Shown: positions 44,561 through 56,200, counted from the stretch's first letter. The stretch: 64,000 bases of DNA from Rosa chinensis (GCF_002994745.2 NC_037092.1:3028501-3092500), one strand, 5' to 3'. Program-made: numbers and translations. The notes: generated by a model not told the origin, from the letters alone.

Positions 44561-45430
44561 AATCCTATGGTCCTTTTTATAGTGAAGCTAAACTACTGAA
44601 TGAAGGAAAAGAAGCACTCTCAACCTATACAGCTAAGACCGCATTGATTACAAATAGAACAGTATTCATGTTTGTGATATCGTTATCAATGATTAGTTCT
44701 ATCATGAGCAATCAATCAGGTCTTGTAACTAATGATTGGCAATAACACCTCCTGATGCTCATTCAAGTTAATTGCCCCAAACTTCGGTAACGTTTCTCCT
44801 AACAATCAACCTATTTGATGTGCCACGGCTAATTAGCCGCGGTCATTTATTATGACTTGTGGGTCATTTGATCTCTTCCGATTTAATAACGGCTCTTTGC
44901 ACATGTTATTTTTTGTCATCAATTTAACAATAAACATTTATTGTGTCGCCACTACTTAGCCGCGGTCCTTTATTAGCTGCTGTCCTTTATTAGGCCTTAC
45001 GGGCCAGGTCCACTTATCTGCTACGTGGGCCTTGCCAAATATAGGTTCAAACAATATTGTGTGTGTAGATATTTCAGAAATTAAGAATTTCGTTGAAATG
45101 TACTGAAAATTTAGGGAAACTTCTGACGAAAATGATATAGCATATGAATTTCGTTTCGGTACTTCAAAATTATGGCAGTTTCGGAGAAATTTAAAACCTT
45201 GGTATATATACATTAGGGTAGAAATAGAATTCTCGTAAACTTTAATAGAAAATTACATATAAGTGTCAATTTGAGATTTATATTAGTCATAAGGCCACCT
45301 AATTTTTTTTGTACATATAAGGCCACTTTAGGGCAGAAAACCATTAGCTCATTTTTATGTTGTACCTATTTTACCCTCAGCTGTCTCTTTCTTTCTCTAC
45401 CATTTATCATTTCAGTTTCAGTTTCAATTA
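44561..45430. other. Spacer with GCCGCGGTC-type remnants
   Basis: No coding region. AGCCGCGGTC words at about 44831 and 44957 echo those near 43161 and 43194. From about 45215 to 45340 the sequence looks like a TIR or MITE end (TAAGGCCACCT and TAAGGCCACTT), but no partner end was found. Confidence 0.4.
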
Positions 45431-45433
45431 ACC

Positions 45434-45680
45434 ACGATTTCTCTCTCTCTCTACCACAATGAAGCTCTCTATCTCTCTCTCTCTCTCTTGCACGCAGATG
45501 AAGACGAACCTCTCTCTAGATCGTTGCAGAAGCTCTCTCTCTCGTCGAATCAATCTCAATGTTCTCTCTCTCATCAAATCGATCTCAGCGTTCTCTCTCT
45601 CATCTAATCGATCTCAACGTTCTCTCTCTCTACACTCTGTAGTCCGTGAATTGCACACTCTCTAATCAATCATTGAGGTT
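45434..45680. repeat. CT-rich tract with 29-bp tandem repeat
   Basis: Between about 45530 and 45630 a 29-bp unit GTTCTCTCTCTCATC(A/T)AATCG plus ATCTCA(G/A)C occurs in three to four imperfect copies within a CT-rich region. Open frames here are low complexity. Confidence 0.75.
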
Positions 45681-46032
45681 TGATTCCATCTCTCTGCACT
45701 CTGTTTAGCTTAATTTATACTTTGATTTTCATCACTATGCTTTCATTTTTATTTTTATTCGATCTTAGCTTTCTCTCTCTGCACTCTGTTTAGCTTGATT
45801 TGTAGTTCAATTTTCATTACTGTGATTTCATTTTTGTTGTTAAACCTAAATCATGCGTAGCTAATAGTTAAAGAAGCTGATTGTGCTATAGAAAAATGTA
45901 CAGAGAAAGTTACTAATGCAGTGTGTAATTGTTACTGATACAGTTAAAGACTGCAACTAACACATTGAAATAATTCTACATCTATTGTTTTGTTATAAAT
46001 TCTTTGTTTTTTCCTCTTGCCTTTTTATTCAT

Positions 46033-46490
46033 ATCAAAACTAGAAGCTGATTGATAGAGTTATAGGTTTGTGGTGCAGCGACACGCTTCTTTCTATTAAT
46101 TCTTGTCATATATATCTTTGTTCTTCCATTATTTTTTCATTGTTGATTGTATTCAATAGCTTTATATAATTGTTATAGTGACTTTACCTTACTGTGATAG
46201 TAGTTTTTTTCTTCTGTTCTATTAACTTTACGTTACTGTGACTTTAGCCTACTTGTGTTTATTTTGTGTTTTCATTCGTATCAAAACTAGAACCTTATTG
46301 ATAGAGTGATAGGTTCGCAGTGCAGCGGCACACTGTTGTCTTCATTATAATACCAATCTTTATAACATGTCTTTGTTTTCCTGTTATTTTTTCCTTTTTG
46401 ATTACATTTAGTAGCTTTGTATAACTATTATAGTGACTTTACCTTACTGTGATAGTAGCTTTCTTCTCTTCCGCTAGTACTTTTTCAATT
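46033..46490 (+). repeat. ~250-bp tandem duplication
   Basis: Two diverged copies, about 46033-46240 and 46281-46490, share TATCAAAACTAGAA, TTGATAGAGT, ATAGGTT, GTGCAGCGRCAC and TATAGTGACTTTACCTTACTG plus TGATAGTAG. A third partial copy starts near 46513. Intron- or UTR-like composition; no coding. Confidence 0.7.
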
Positions 46491-46569
46491 TGATTCTAGT
46501 AGGTTTTGTGTTTTCATTGATATTGAAAATAGAAGCTAATTGTTCTTCCTCTAATGTGAAATTGCAGTA

Positions 46570-46860
46570 ACTTAGCCATGGATGCAAAACCTTATGTGAA
46601 GTGCACGTATATGTCCGAGATAATCATGTTCTTTCTTGATATGAAGCATACGTTCGATGATATTGTGAGGGAGGTTTTATGAAGATGCGGCGAGTTCAAC
46701 TTCTGTGGTCAAGCCTCCATTGGTTAAGAGGTCATTTGGTCGACTCAAATCTGTTCGAATGAAGTATATTGCGGTGCCACGATAAGGCCTATCAAGTGTG
46801 GTCGGTGTGGTGAGTTGGGGCACCACAACAAGATAACGTGTATTGCACAAATCTGAAAGC
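46570..46860 (+). pseudogene. MULE-type transposase C-terminal remnant
   Basis: Short coding-like blocks, the last reading IRPIKCGRCGELGHHNKITC followed by IAQI and a stop. This C-x2-C-x4-H-x4-C knuckle after a P-I-K-C lead is typical of the tail of MuDR-like transposases. Upstream, AMDAKPYVKCTYM and FFLDMKHTFDDIV have no clear match. Catalytic and SWIM regions are missing. Confidence 0.5.
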
Positions 46861-47903
46861 CGACAGTAGTACATGAACAGATAGAGTATCTTTTTACAAT
46901 AGCATTAAGAGTAGTTTTTGATAATATTTGTAGTAGTTTTTATAGAATGGGGAGTTCTTACTGCTGATGTAATAACTTTTACCATATTGTCATCTTTCAA
47001 TATTTAGAGTAGCTTTTGCAATAGTTTTCGAGATTGATGTTGAACTTTGCTGTTTAACTTTGTCATAATTCGGATAGTTTCAGTTTATTGAGAATCTATT
47101 AGATGTTGAAACTTTTAAGTTCATTACATTTCTACAATTTCTGCTTTACTCTTTTTTGTTATGTTTTTAAGTTACACAATATCGAACGCAAATGGGCTAA
47201 ACCTGTTGTAACTTCATTAAGAGTAGCAAGAAATGTTGTAACTTCAAAACAAACCTGCAAATGGACATTCGTGTCAAATAAGAAATTCAAAGCTAAAAAT
47301 AACAAAATACACATTAATTTCCATCCAATATCAAAGTTGAAAATTAAACATAAAGCTATTGTTAACAGTTCATAAAGCCACTTTCAATACTTTAAATTAC
47401 TATTGTCACCCTCACATCATTTTCCATCAAATATCAAATCTGGAAATCAAACAAACATAAAGCTAATGTCCAGACATGAAAAATCTACTTTGATAGACTA
47501 AGAAACCTACTGTCACCACTACATAATGCTATTGTTTCAATTATCATCTAATGCCTTTTGCCTCTCCTTGTTCTTTTACTGGCATACATGAACTCCTTGT
47601 CTTGACCAACCTTCCTTTTTTCTTCTTGATTCGATCGACCATTGAATTTCTCTTTACAATTTGCTTCTTCCCTTTCTTCATCTCTTCAATTGGTTCCTCT
47701 TCAAGGTCTTTTTCTTCATCAGCAGTAGCTTTTTTTACCCTTTTGCTTCTTGTTGCTTGTCCTTTTGTTTCCTCTTTTTCAGAAGCCCTGCTTTTTTTTG
47801 GATTTTCTTGCTACTGTGTGCTTCTATCTTCTTGTCCTCACTATGGATTCTTCTTCTATGTCTTCATCATCGTCTCCATCACTATCACTATGGATTCTTC
47901 TTC
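46861..47903. other. No confident gene; charged minus-strand remnant
   Basis: Most is AT-rich without signal. On the minus strand at about 47550-47900 an acidic then Lys-rich coding-like stretch occurs (for example KKRKQKDKQQ-type and EEDIEEES-type segments in different frames). It recalls linker regions of transposon proteins but is not assignable. Long plus-strand frames here are hydrophobic artefacts of the same sequence. Confidence 0.35.
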
Positions 47904-48955
47904 TACGTTTGATCTAGTTGATCGAATTCGAAACGATAACCAAATTGGCTGGATTTTCTACAATCACCATAAAACATTACAATCTCTCCATCGAGCGGTT
48001 GGTTTCTCCGAATTCATTTTCTACTTCATGGTTGCTTTAGAATGAACCTAAACAATTTAAATGTAATGTATAAGTCTTACAACTTTAGGAATAAAATTGG
48101 TACAGACCAATGTGTTTGTAATTAAAATTAATTTTTTTTATCTTATGTCCACGCACATCCATTGATGGAATATATACAAACGTGATGTGAAAAAATAAGC
48201 ACGTTTCGCGGTTGTCACGGCATCGGTCAACCAATAAAACATATAAGTGACTACGGTTGACCAATCCGATCGGATTCGAAAATATGGTGAAATTGGCTAA
48301 ATTTTTTATCACACTCATAATTTATTGTAATAAACTCATCTAACGGTCGGTTTTTCCATTTTCTTTGAATTGATAGGGGTTGCTCTTTGGAGTGTATGAT
48401 ATATAAATATAGGTTTATAAGAGTAACTACGTTTGACCTAGTTGATCGAATTCGAAACGTGAACCAAATTGGCTGGATTTTCTATAACCACCATAAAACA
48501 TTACAATCTCTCCATCAAGCGGTTGGTTTCTCCGAATTCATTTTCCACTTCATGGTTGCTTTAGAATGAACCTAAACAATTTAAATGCAATGTATAAGTC
48601 ATATAACTTTAGGAATAAAATTGGTATAGTCCAATGTGTTTGTAATTAAATTTTTTTTTTTTTTAATCTTATGTCCACACACATCCATCGATGGAATATA
48701 TACAAACGTGATGTGAAAAAATAAGCACGTTTCGCGGTTGCCACGCCATCGGTCAACCAATAAAACATATAAGTGACTACGGTTGACCAATCCGATCGGA
48801 TTCAAAAATATGGTGAAATTGGCTAAATTTTTACCACACTCATAATTTATTGTAATAAACTCATCCGACGGTCGGTTTCTCATTTTCTTTGAATTGCTAT
48901 ATGTAGCTCTTTGGAGTGTATGACGTATAAATATAGATTTATAAAAAATTAGTGT
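47904..48955 (+). repeat. Tandem duplication with a 524-bp unit
   Basis: Copy 1 at 47904-48427 and copy 2 at 48428-48955 match closely along their length (for example TAGTTGATCGAATTCGAAAC, ATGGAATATATACAAACGTG and AAGCACGTTTCGCGGTTG). Within each unit a second, diverged start (TACGGTTGACCAATCCGATC) lies about 348 bp after the first, so the unit is itself a fused dimer. Not the same sequence as the ~510-bp array at 14-22 kb. Confidence 0.9.
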
Positions 48956-49119
48956 CTTTAAAAATTTATTTATCAACAAATTAGTATCTATATATAAATG
49001 TAGATTTTTTTGGGTACAATATAGTTATATAGATTGTTATCTTTGGTTGTATTTGATCATTATCCATTGAATTTCCAAAGCTTGATTAAAAAAAAAATAC
49101 TCGTGCCTTTAAATATTTA

Positions 49120-49303
49120 TTTATAAATAAAGCCCGCAAGGCCCGGCCCAAAAAAGCCCGCAAGGCCAAGCCCGGCCCGGCCCGAAAAAGCCCGCTTTAT
49201 ATGGACGGGCTTGGATCCTTTGATTTTTAATAAAGCCAGGCCCGGCCCGGCCCGCAATTATTTAAAAATATAGCAAGGCCCGGCCCGGCCCGTTGACGAC
49301 CCC
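49120..49303. mobile_element. GC-rich hAT-type MITE remnant
   Basis: Repeats of GCCCGGCCCGGCCC and AAAGCCCGC, ending TTGACGACCCCTA, resemble the right end of hAT MITEs like the one at 22332. No matching TAGGGGTCGTCAA start was found to the left, so it is truncated. It abuts, and may have clipped, the left end of the Pack-MULE. Confidence 0.5.
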
Positions 49304-50360
49304 TACCTATACTTATAGGATTCATCGTTTCAGTCCCTGACCTTCGAATTTCACCTAAAAAGTCTCTGAACTCTCAATTTCCTCCTAATTCGTCCCTGCT
49401 GTCAAGCTCCGTCCAAATTGTCCTTTAAATTGCTGACGTGACATCCATTTTACACTGAAATGTTCATTTTACCCTCAATTACTGTTTTTTTTTTTTCTCT
49501 CTCTCTCTCTAGAAATTTTAAATACACACCCCAAACTACTTAATACACATCTCTATTATTTTATATTTCAAATCAGATTTCATAGGTAGATTAAATGACC
49601 AAAATAGACATCTATGTATTAGAAGAAAAATAAGAATAATCATATCTTCCTTTTTTTTAATTCTATAATTATAAACACAATGAACTTCTATAAATGACTT
49701 CCTCATTTAAAACAAGAAGTAAAGTTAGAAACCATCTAATTTAAATTTTCCTTAAATAAATTGTAATTAAATGGGGTGAGAGTCTGAGAGACCCAATGGC
49801 ATTAAGTGTTTTTAAAACATATATCGCTTTATTCCCACTTTTTAGTTCATTTTTTTTTTTCCTAAAAGTTATGATTAGTCAATTTATTATCTAATATAAA
49901 ACATTACAGGTATAAAACTTTGTAATTGTTAATTTGTTTGACCATCCAATGACAATTTCGTAGTTTTGCCACTGTGGAGAAACTACGGATACAATTTTGA
50001 TTGAATGTTCAACTCAAAATTTTATACTTGATCAATAGGGTGTTTCAGTGTTTGGTGAATGAGAACTCAAATAATACAAAACCTATTTCTAAGCATCTAT
50101 TTGAAGGGAACAATGATGAATCTTTATGGATTTCCCAATAACTAACACAAGTAATTAATATGGTCAATTATATATACTAATCAAATTAAATAGTAGCCCT
50201 AATGTAGTTAAATAATAGTGTATTTCAAGGTTTTTTAGTTTAAGGATGTTTTAGGTAATTTGGGTTGTGTATTTAGTACAATATTAGAATGAGAAATTAA
50301 ATGGTAAGTGTATTGAGTAAGGAGTGTGTATTAAGTAATTTGGGGTGTGTATTTAAAACT

Positions 50361-50364
<4 letters not shown>

Positions 50365-50398
<34 letters not shown>
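50365..50398. repeat. (CT)n microsatellite
   Basis: 34-bp CT tract followed by a T/C-rich stretch. Confidence 0.95.
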
Positions 50399-50401
<3 letters not shown>

Positions 50402-50469
50402 TTTTCTTTTCCTTTTTTCTTTTTACCGGAACTTCTCTCTCTCCCTCTCTTTCTCTCTTCCTTTAACCA

Positions 50470-51160
50470 ATGTTAACGACCACTCACCACCACCATCACA
50501 ACCCTTATTCCTCTCCTAAGTTACGCCTCCCTTCTCTCTTTATCCCACACCCTAATGTCCTCACCCACCTCCTGTCGGCGCTTCCCACCGCCGTACTTAG
50601 AAAATCAGATAGCCACAAACTAATAGATCAAACCCCTAAGTTGGAAACCTACAAGTTGCTATTATTTCAATTCCAATTTTGCAACCCAGTTCTCAGAATT
50701 ATGAGACTTTGTGATGAAAAAAACAATTACCAACAGCCTAATTCTTCCCCTGCATTTGGCCAATCCAATCTCGACTCGAAAAAGCAATCTATGCCCCATA
50801 AGTTCTCCCAACATTTCTCATACACTCTTAGACATGAAGTTGAACTTACAGTAAAACCCAATTGCCATCAAGTAGCCCTGGGTTCTTCGTCGGCGCTGGA
50901 GTGAGATTCGCCACCTTCAACTGCATGGTTAACCAACTCCACCACTTCTGCTCTCACCTCCGACCTGGCTCGAAAGCCCAATTCAGTCCCATAAAACAAA
51001 TCTACCAAGCACCTCTTCAGCTCAGTAAGCTTGGAGTCCACTTTCTCCGTGCTTTCAGCCTAAACTTTGGTCGGACTTCCATTCCCGATCTTCACGACCT
51101 CATTAGTTCCTTCCCACTCGTCCTCGTTCACTGGAGGATCAGATTAAGAGATTTTCAACT
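50470..51160 (+). other. Coding-like interior of the Pack-MULE, unidentified
   Basis: A frame at 50470-50904 begins MLTTTHHHHHNPYSSPKLRL and overlaps a second frame running to 51458. Composition is gene-like (higher GC, balanced amino acids), but no domain is recognised here. It may be 5' leader and N-terminal sequence of the captured trihelix gene, or a second capture. Confidence 0.35.
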
Positions 51161-51169
51161 CTGGCTATG

Positions 51170-51460
51170 CCTCCTCGCCCTACTCGTTGGTGATTTTCAC
51201 CGCCAGATGGTAGCCATATTGAAGCAAATTATGTATCTGGATCAGAACGATTGGAATGATGTCGCCACCGCTCTCGCTGCCCAATTACCCCTCGTCTCGC
51301 CGTCTAAGACCATCGTGCAGTGCCACAACAAGATCGAGAAGCTTCGAAAACTGTACCATTCTGATAAGCAGCGTCCCCGATCGATTCTTACCTTGGGTTT
51401 TGTATCGGTTTATGGAGGAATTAGAGGTCGAGTTCGGGTCAGGCCACACAGACCATAAGG
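51170..51460 (+). pseudogene. Captured trihelix (GT) transcription factor fragment
   Basis: In the frame 50862-51458, about residues 125-172 read QNDWNDVATALAAQLPLVSP followed by KTIVQCHNKIEKLRKLYHSD. This matches the second half of the plant trihelix DNA-binding domain of the ASIL/6b-interacting type (W..VA...... KT..QC..K.EKLRK.Y), which binds GT elements in promoters. The first tryptophan helix is not clear and the frame changes afterwards (a WVLYRFME-like piece lies in another frame). Only a fragment is present, so no working factor is expected. Confidence 0.7.
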
Positions 51461-51533
51461 CTCGTAAATGTGAGGTGATTTTGTTTTAAATTATGCTGAG
51501 TTTGCTAGGCATATTCATCTCCAAAGAAGAAGA

Positions 51534-51538
<5 letters not shown>

Positions 51539-51619
<81 letters not shown>
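51539..51619. repeat. (GA)n microsatellite, about 80 bp
   Basis: Pure GA tract in the right half of the Pack-MULE. Confidence 0.95.
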
Positions 51620-51622
<3 letters not shown>

Positions 51623-51935
51623 GTTTGGTTTGGTTTGGGAAGAAGATGGAGATAAACAGAGGAGGGGAGAGAGAACCTAGAAGAAGAAGTGATAAAAAGG
51701 AAAAGAAAAAAAGAGAGAGAGAGAAAAAAAAATTAAAAAAAAACAGGAATTGAGGGTAAAATAGACATTTCAGTGTAAAATGGATGCCACGTCAACAATT
51801 TAACAGACAATTTGGACGGAGCTTAACAGCAGGGAGGAAATTGAGAGTTCAGGGACTTTTTAGGTGAAATTCGAAGGTCAGGGACTGAACGATGAAACCC
51901 TATAAGTATAGGGAGTAAACAGTATTTAACTCTAG

Positions 51936-52684
51936 ATAAAAACACCAATTTAGCAATCTACTACAATACTAGTTAATTACTTGTCCATATAAAATATCAT
52001 AATTCTATTATAAATGTATAATTTTAGAGATGTTACATTGTAAATAGATTTATTATAGGTTAGTTTAGTCTATGTAAAAGTTTCATTCAAAAATATCATT
52101 TTATAAATGCAATTAATTTAATTTATTTATTTTTAACTGAAATTTCCACTGAAATATCCTTAAATTTAAAGTACCGAAACCGAAACCGAAATTTGAAAAC
52201 TTGATATATACTTATTAACCACCGCCATAAAACCCAAGCAGATGATCCGGGTTTGTATTGTTGGGCCGCGTTTCATCTGGACCTTGGGCTTCGAGAATCT
52301 CCACCACCCGAGAAAACTTTATCGAGCTTCCTGCCAAAAAGGAACAGAGAGAGAGTAATAGCTTGGTTCGGAATATTTTAAGAAGTAGGTCGGTGGATGA
52401 TCGGACGGTTCAGGTAGTATTAAATCATCATCATCTGATTGGGAGTGTTTAACGAACAGTACGGACAAAAAAAAAAGGCGAGAGAGAAGCAGAGGCGCGC
52501 GATCTCTAAGGTTCCTTCCGGCGGGTTTCTGAAGCTCTCCCCTCCTCTGCTTCTTCTTCTCCGATACGTCGTCGTTTTGCTTCCCTCCGCAGCCGTCACC
52601 ATCAACAACCGCAGCTAAAGGGTTAGAAGAATTTGAGGTTCGATTTGAAGAGAGAGAGAGAGAGAGAGGGAGGGGAAGAGGAAA
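51936..52684 (+). promoter_or_regulatory. Upstream region and probable 5' leader of the eIF-related gene
   Basis: AT-rich to about 52240, then GC rises towards the first ATG at 52685. A short GA tract (52648-52669) lies just before the start, a common feature of plant 5' leaders. No TATA box could be assigned with confidence. Confidence 0.4.
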
Positions 52685-55600
52685 ATGTCGAAGAAGAAAG
52701 TGAGCGGAAACACGATGACGCTCAAGGACTTTCACGGCGGTTCTATTCCCTCCGATCTCCCTCTCCCTTCTGCTCCCGGTGTGTAAGTCCCTTTTCATCC
52801 CTATTCCTCTTGATTCCGCACTTGTTTTGATTAGTCTTTTGTGGTTCGAATCCTCGAAGAAAGTAGGATAATCGATTAGATCTTGTGCGTTTTGAACTTT
52901 TGATTGGATCCATTAGGTAAAACCCTAGCTAATGGTGAAACCGGTTTTGGATTTTTTTTTTTTTTTTTTAATTCGCAGAATTGTTAGGGCTACGGATCGG
53001 CCCGGTTACGACCGGCCGGCCGCTTGGGGAAACCCGATGGGACGGCCCGATCACCGTTCCCGGCCACATACGTCTCCCGCCACCAGGCACTTTGATGACA
53101 AGACTCCGTTTCTAGCGCACTCTGTGCACATTGGGCGGAACTTTGATGAGGATGAACGCAAGCCACTGGATGGTGTGTCGGTGCCGCGCCGGATTATAAG
53201 CGATGACAGCATTCGGGTGGCCCCAGCCCTTGCCGAGCCGAAACCGGTGTTTGCATCCCCTGGGGGATTATCAGGCGTGCAGGGATGGGCTGCGGCGCCG
53301 CAGTCCCCAGGGAAGCGGTGAGTTCTTACTCGGAGAGGGTTAGTGACGCGGTGGGGGTTAATTCTCAGAGTGTAAGTGGTAATGGTGGGCGTGGCGGTGG
53401 GAGTGGTGCTCAGCCAAATGCGTGGGCAGTTAGGAAGGAGATGGCGGGTGTTACTGAGCCGGTGCAATCTGCATGGTCCGGACAGAGTGCTGTTGTGAAG
53501 TTGGCTCATGCTAGTGCACTTGAGAAGGTGTCTTCTGGTAGATGGCAATCAAAGCCTTCAATCCAGTATCAGGCGAATAACATCGAGGTTGCTAGGTCAG
53601 CTGAAACAGAGGGTGGTGTACATTCCAAGGGTTATGGTAGTGACGCTTACAAGAGGATGGATGTGATGGTTGAGCGGCAAAACTATGATGCCACCTTGGC
53701 AAGACAAATTGAAAGAGGTCTACAAATGGATGATGGGATTCAGAATGTTAGGAAAGAGTTGCCGGATTATGAGAGGGCTAGGGGACCCATCATTTCAGAA
53801 GTAAAAGAAAGGAGCCCAATGGTTCGGAAGGAGTTGCCTGATTATGAGAGGGCTAGGGCCCCCATCATTTCAGAAGTAAGAGAAAGGAAGCCAACTGTGT
53901 ATAGTAACAGGGTTCAACCTGCTCAGGCTGATGGCAAATATGGTCAGACTGAAGTGCAGCCCTTTACTTCTTCAGAACACGTAGACCGCCCTAAGTTAAA
54001 GTTACTTCCAAGAACAAGGCCAGTGGACCATTTGGAAGCTCCAGTTGGTGATCATGCACAGGTATCTACAAGGTTACCAATTCATGTTTACCCGTGTTTG
54101 AGTATTTTCTTTATCAAATATAATGACTCAGTTCCACTTAATGAACTAATTTCACCTTCTTTGGTCGACTATAGGAGTACCAGCACCCTGTTTATGTTGA
54201 AACTGTCAATGAAGTGTATGGAAATATGAATTCTACAAAACCTGGTTCAGCAGGCTCTGAGAGTGGGAAACTGGCCGTGGAGCGTCCAAAATTGAATTTA
54301 AAGCCCCGGTCTCAGCCTCTTGAACAATTGGATGCAATTGCCGAAAGAGAGAGGTAATGTTTCTTTGGCAATGATTTTGATTGCTCATTGCTGTATACTG
54401 TGTTTATCTATGCGTTTTCTATCAAGAGGGTGAATGCAATGATGTAAAGCTGAGTGAAATGTTAGAGATCATTTGGTACCATGCATCACTGTTTGCTCAT
54501 TTTCGCATGCAATCGAATGAGTAGTGTGTTCATTATATGGTGTCTATTTCTTTCAATCCCAACTTTTTCTGTTTAATAACTGAAAAAATAAGTCTCATTA
54601 TGGACTGACACTTGATGCTTTGTAATATTATAGTTTTAAATATCTATTACCCTCTCTCTCTCTCTCTCCGTAGTTCCCCCTGTCCAAATTTGGTGAAAAT
54701 ATTGGTAACTGCCCTTACAATGAAGGGAAGAAGGGAAATCATTTATTATGGATATAGTCTCTGTCTCTGTGAAAATTAGTAATATGTTTAAAGAGCATTT
54801 CTAGAACATAGGCTGCTGATTATCATGTCAAAATATGGGATTGAGGATTATGTAACATAGTTTATGCATTCTTCATCTAGAATTCTACTCATTTTCTGTT
54901 ATGGTGTCTAAATTCTGAAATTCGGAAAAATTGTTATATATTTTTTTGTTCGTCATTTGTTTCCCTTCACATTCTTGTCATCTACTTTACATCCATTACA
55001 CATCTTGCGTGATACGAGAAAGGACTTCTCCTATACTGCACACCCACACTACGGTTATTACATTTGATAACACTACGCAGACACAATGCTTTAGTATTGC
55101 GCATTGTACTGTTGTGTGGGTACTGTTTTTAGAAGTGGAAGCTAGTGGTCTTTAAAAAAGTTTGTGCTTCATTTCTGTAATTATTGGGCCTCTACTCTGG
55201 TACTTGCAATTTACATTTGATGATATCATGCAGGAATGGGTTATTTGGTGGTGCTCGCCCACGAGAACTGGTGAGTTTTTAAAACTAAGTTTGAGATTTC
55301 ATTTCCTATAGGTAACTTTATGGTTTGTTTAAAGAGAACTTATGCAAGTTCTATACTTGCTTTGACATGTGGTTGTGTCCAAGCCTCGGAAGTCAGAACT
55401 GTGTAGTTTAGATTCCTGTTGCAACCCCTTGCTTCATGCCTCCAACCATTCATAATTGGCTTTTTTAATCTGGCTTACTATTAATCACTCAATAGTACTG
55501 AAATCATTTCCGTTGAATTCTCAGGTTCTTAAGGAGCGAGGGGTTGACGATGTTGTGATCAACAATGCTGACATAGTTCAGCATTCTGACAAGTAGGGTT

Positions 55601-56200
55601 TCTTTTATATCTCAAAATTCTGATTGTTACACTTTCGTCTGTAGACAATTTGTATATTTTCTTACAATAATGTGGTTTATTGCTATTTCAAGGGTTGAGC
55701 ATCATGTTGCCAGGGTTGAAAATCATGTTCCAAGGGCTGAACATCTCTCTCCAAAGCCTGATAGAGTTCCTGGGCATTCCAATCCTACTCGCCACCCTGA
55801 TAAAGCTGAGAATCATCCTTTTGATCAGAGAACTGGAAAGAAATTTGATAGGAGGGATAATCAAGTTGAGAGAATAGATATGCAGAGGAGGAATTGGCGT
55901 AATGATGGGAGGAAGAACAACAGAGAGACTGATAGGCAGCCGCAACAGTCAGAGAGGCCACCATCACCAGAGACCTGGCGGAAGCCTGAACAGCCAAAAC
56001 CATCATCTCCTGATGGTGCTGGCCTGCATCACGGAAAAGCAGCTTCAGCTCTTGAGCTTGCGCAAGCATTTTCCAGATCAGTCTCAGATCCAAAATTAAA
56101 CGATCGAATTTCTGGCCAAAGGGGAATTCCTAGCCGCGGTCAAATACCTTTTTCACGGTTGATGGGCCCAAGTCCAAGGCCTCAGATAAATGGTTACTAA
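52685..56200 (+). CDS. Eukaryotic translation initiation factor-related protein (apparent frameshift)
   Basis: Six exons as read: 52685-52782, 52979-54061, 54175-54353, 55234-55270, 55525-55592 and 55693-56200, all with GT-AG introns that keep phase. The protein starts MSKKKVSGNTMTLKDFHGGS and ends SRLMGPSPRPQINGY, both typical of a plant family annotated as 'eIF-related'. It is hydrophilic and probably disordered, rich in Arg, Ser, Pro and Gly, without a catalytic domain. A role in translation or RNA binding comes only from that family label. Odd points: the frame changes near 53318, where AAGCGGTGAGT looks like a collapsed G-run, and no in-phase intron repairs it. A 75-bp in-frame tandem duplication lies at 53747-53896. 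If the frameshift is real, this copy would give a truncated protein of about 145 residues. Confidence 0.75.
53747..53896 (+). repeat. 75-bp in-frame tandem duplication in the eIF-related gene
   Basis: Units 53747-53821 and 53822-53896 encode VRKELPDYERARGPIISEV and VRKELPDYERARAPIISEV, each followed by (K/R)ER. The copies differ by several substitutions, so the duplication is not very recent. Confidence 0.9.

Larger units (their letters stand above)
49304..51935. mobile_element. Pack-MULE (2.6 kb) with captured trihelix fragment
   Basis: Long inverted repeats of about 190 bp: left 49304-49495 and right 51745-51935 share CTTCGAATTTCACCTAAAAA, TCTCAATTTCCTCC, AAGCTCCGTCCAAATTGTC and CATCCATTTTACACTGAAAT. 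In reverse complement the right tip reads TTAAATACTGTTTACTCCC, very like the tip of the MULE at 1448-12120 (TAAATACTGTTTAGTACC). The left tip is missing, apparently displaced by the GC-rich MITE remnant, so no target duplication can be read. The interior holds gene-derived sequence and two dinucleotide tracts but no transposase. Confidence 0.85.

Noticed and set aside
47551..48045. Plus-strand frame of 164 codons with hydrophobic stretches that looks like a membrane protein
   Set aside because: The hydrophobic residues come from the complement of a Lys/Glu-rich minus-strand stretch and from the 524-bp repeat; no start context or family.
53318..53413. Short introns starting at GTGAGT in the eIF-related gene
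   Set aside because: Acceptors at 53368 and 53413 leave the reading frame out of phase, and the sequence within is typical coding for the family.
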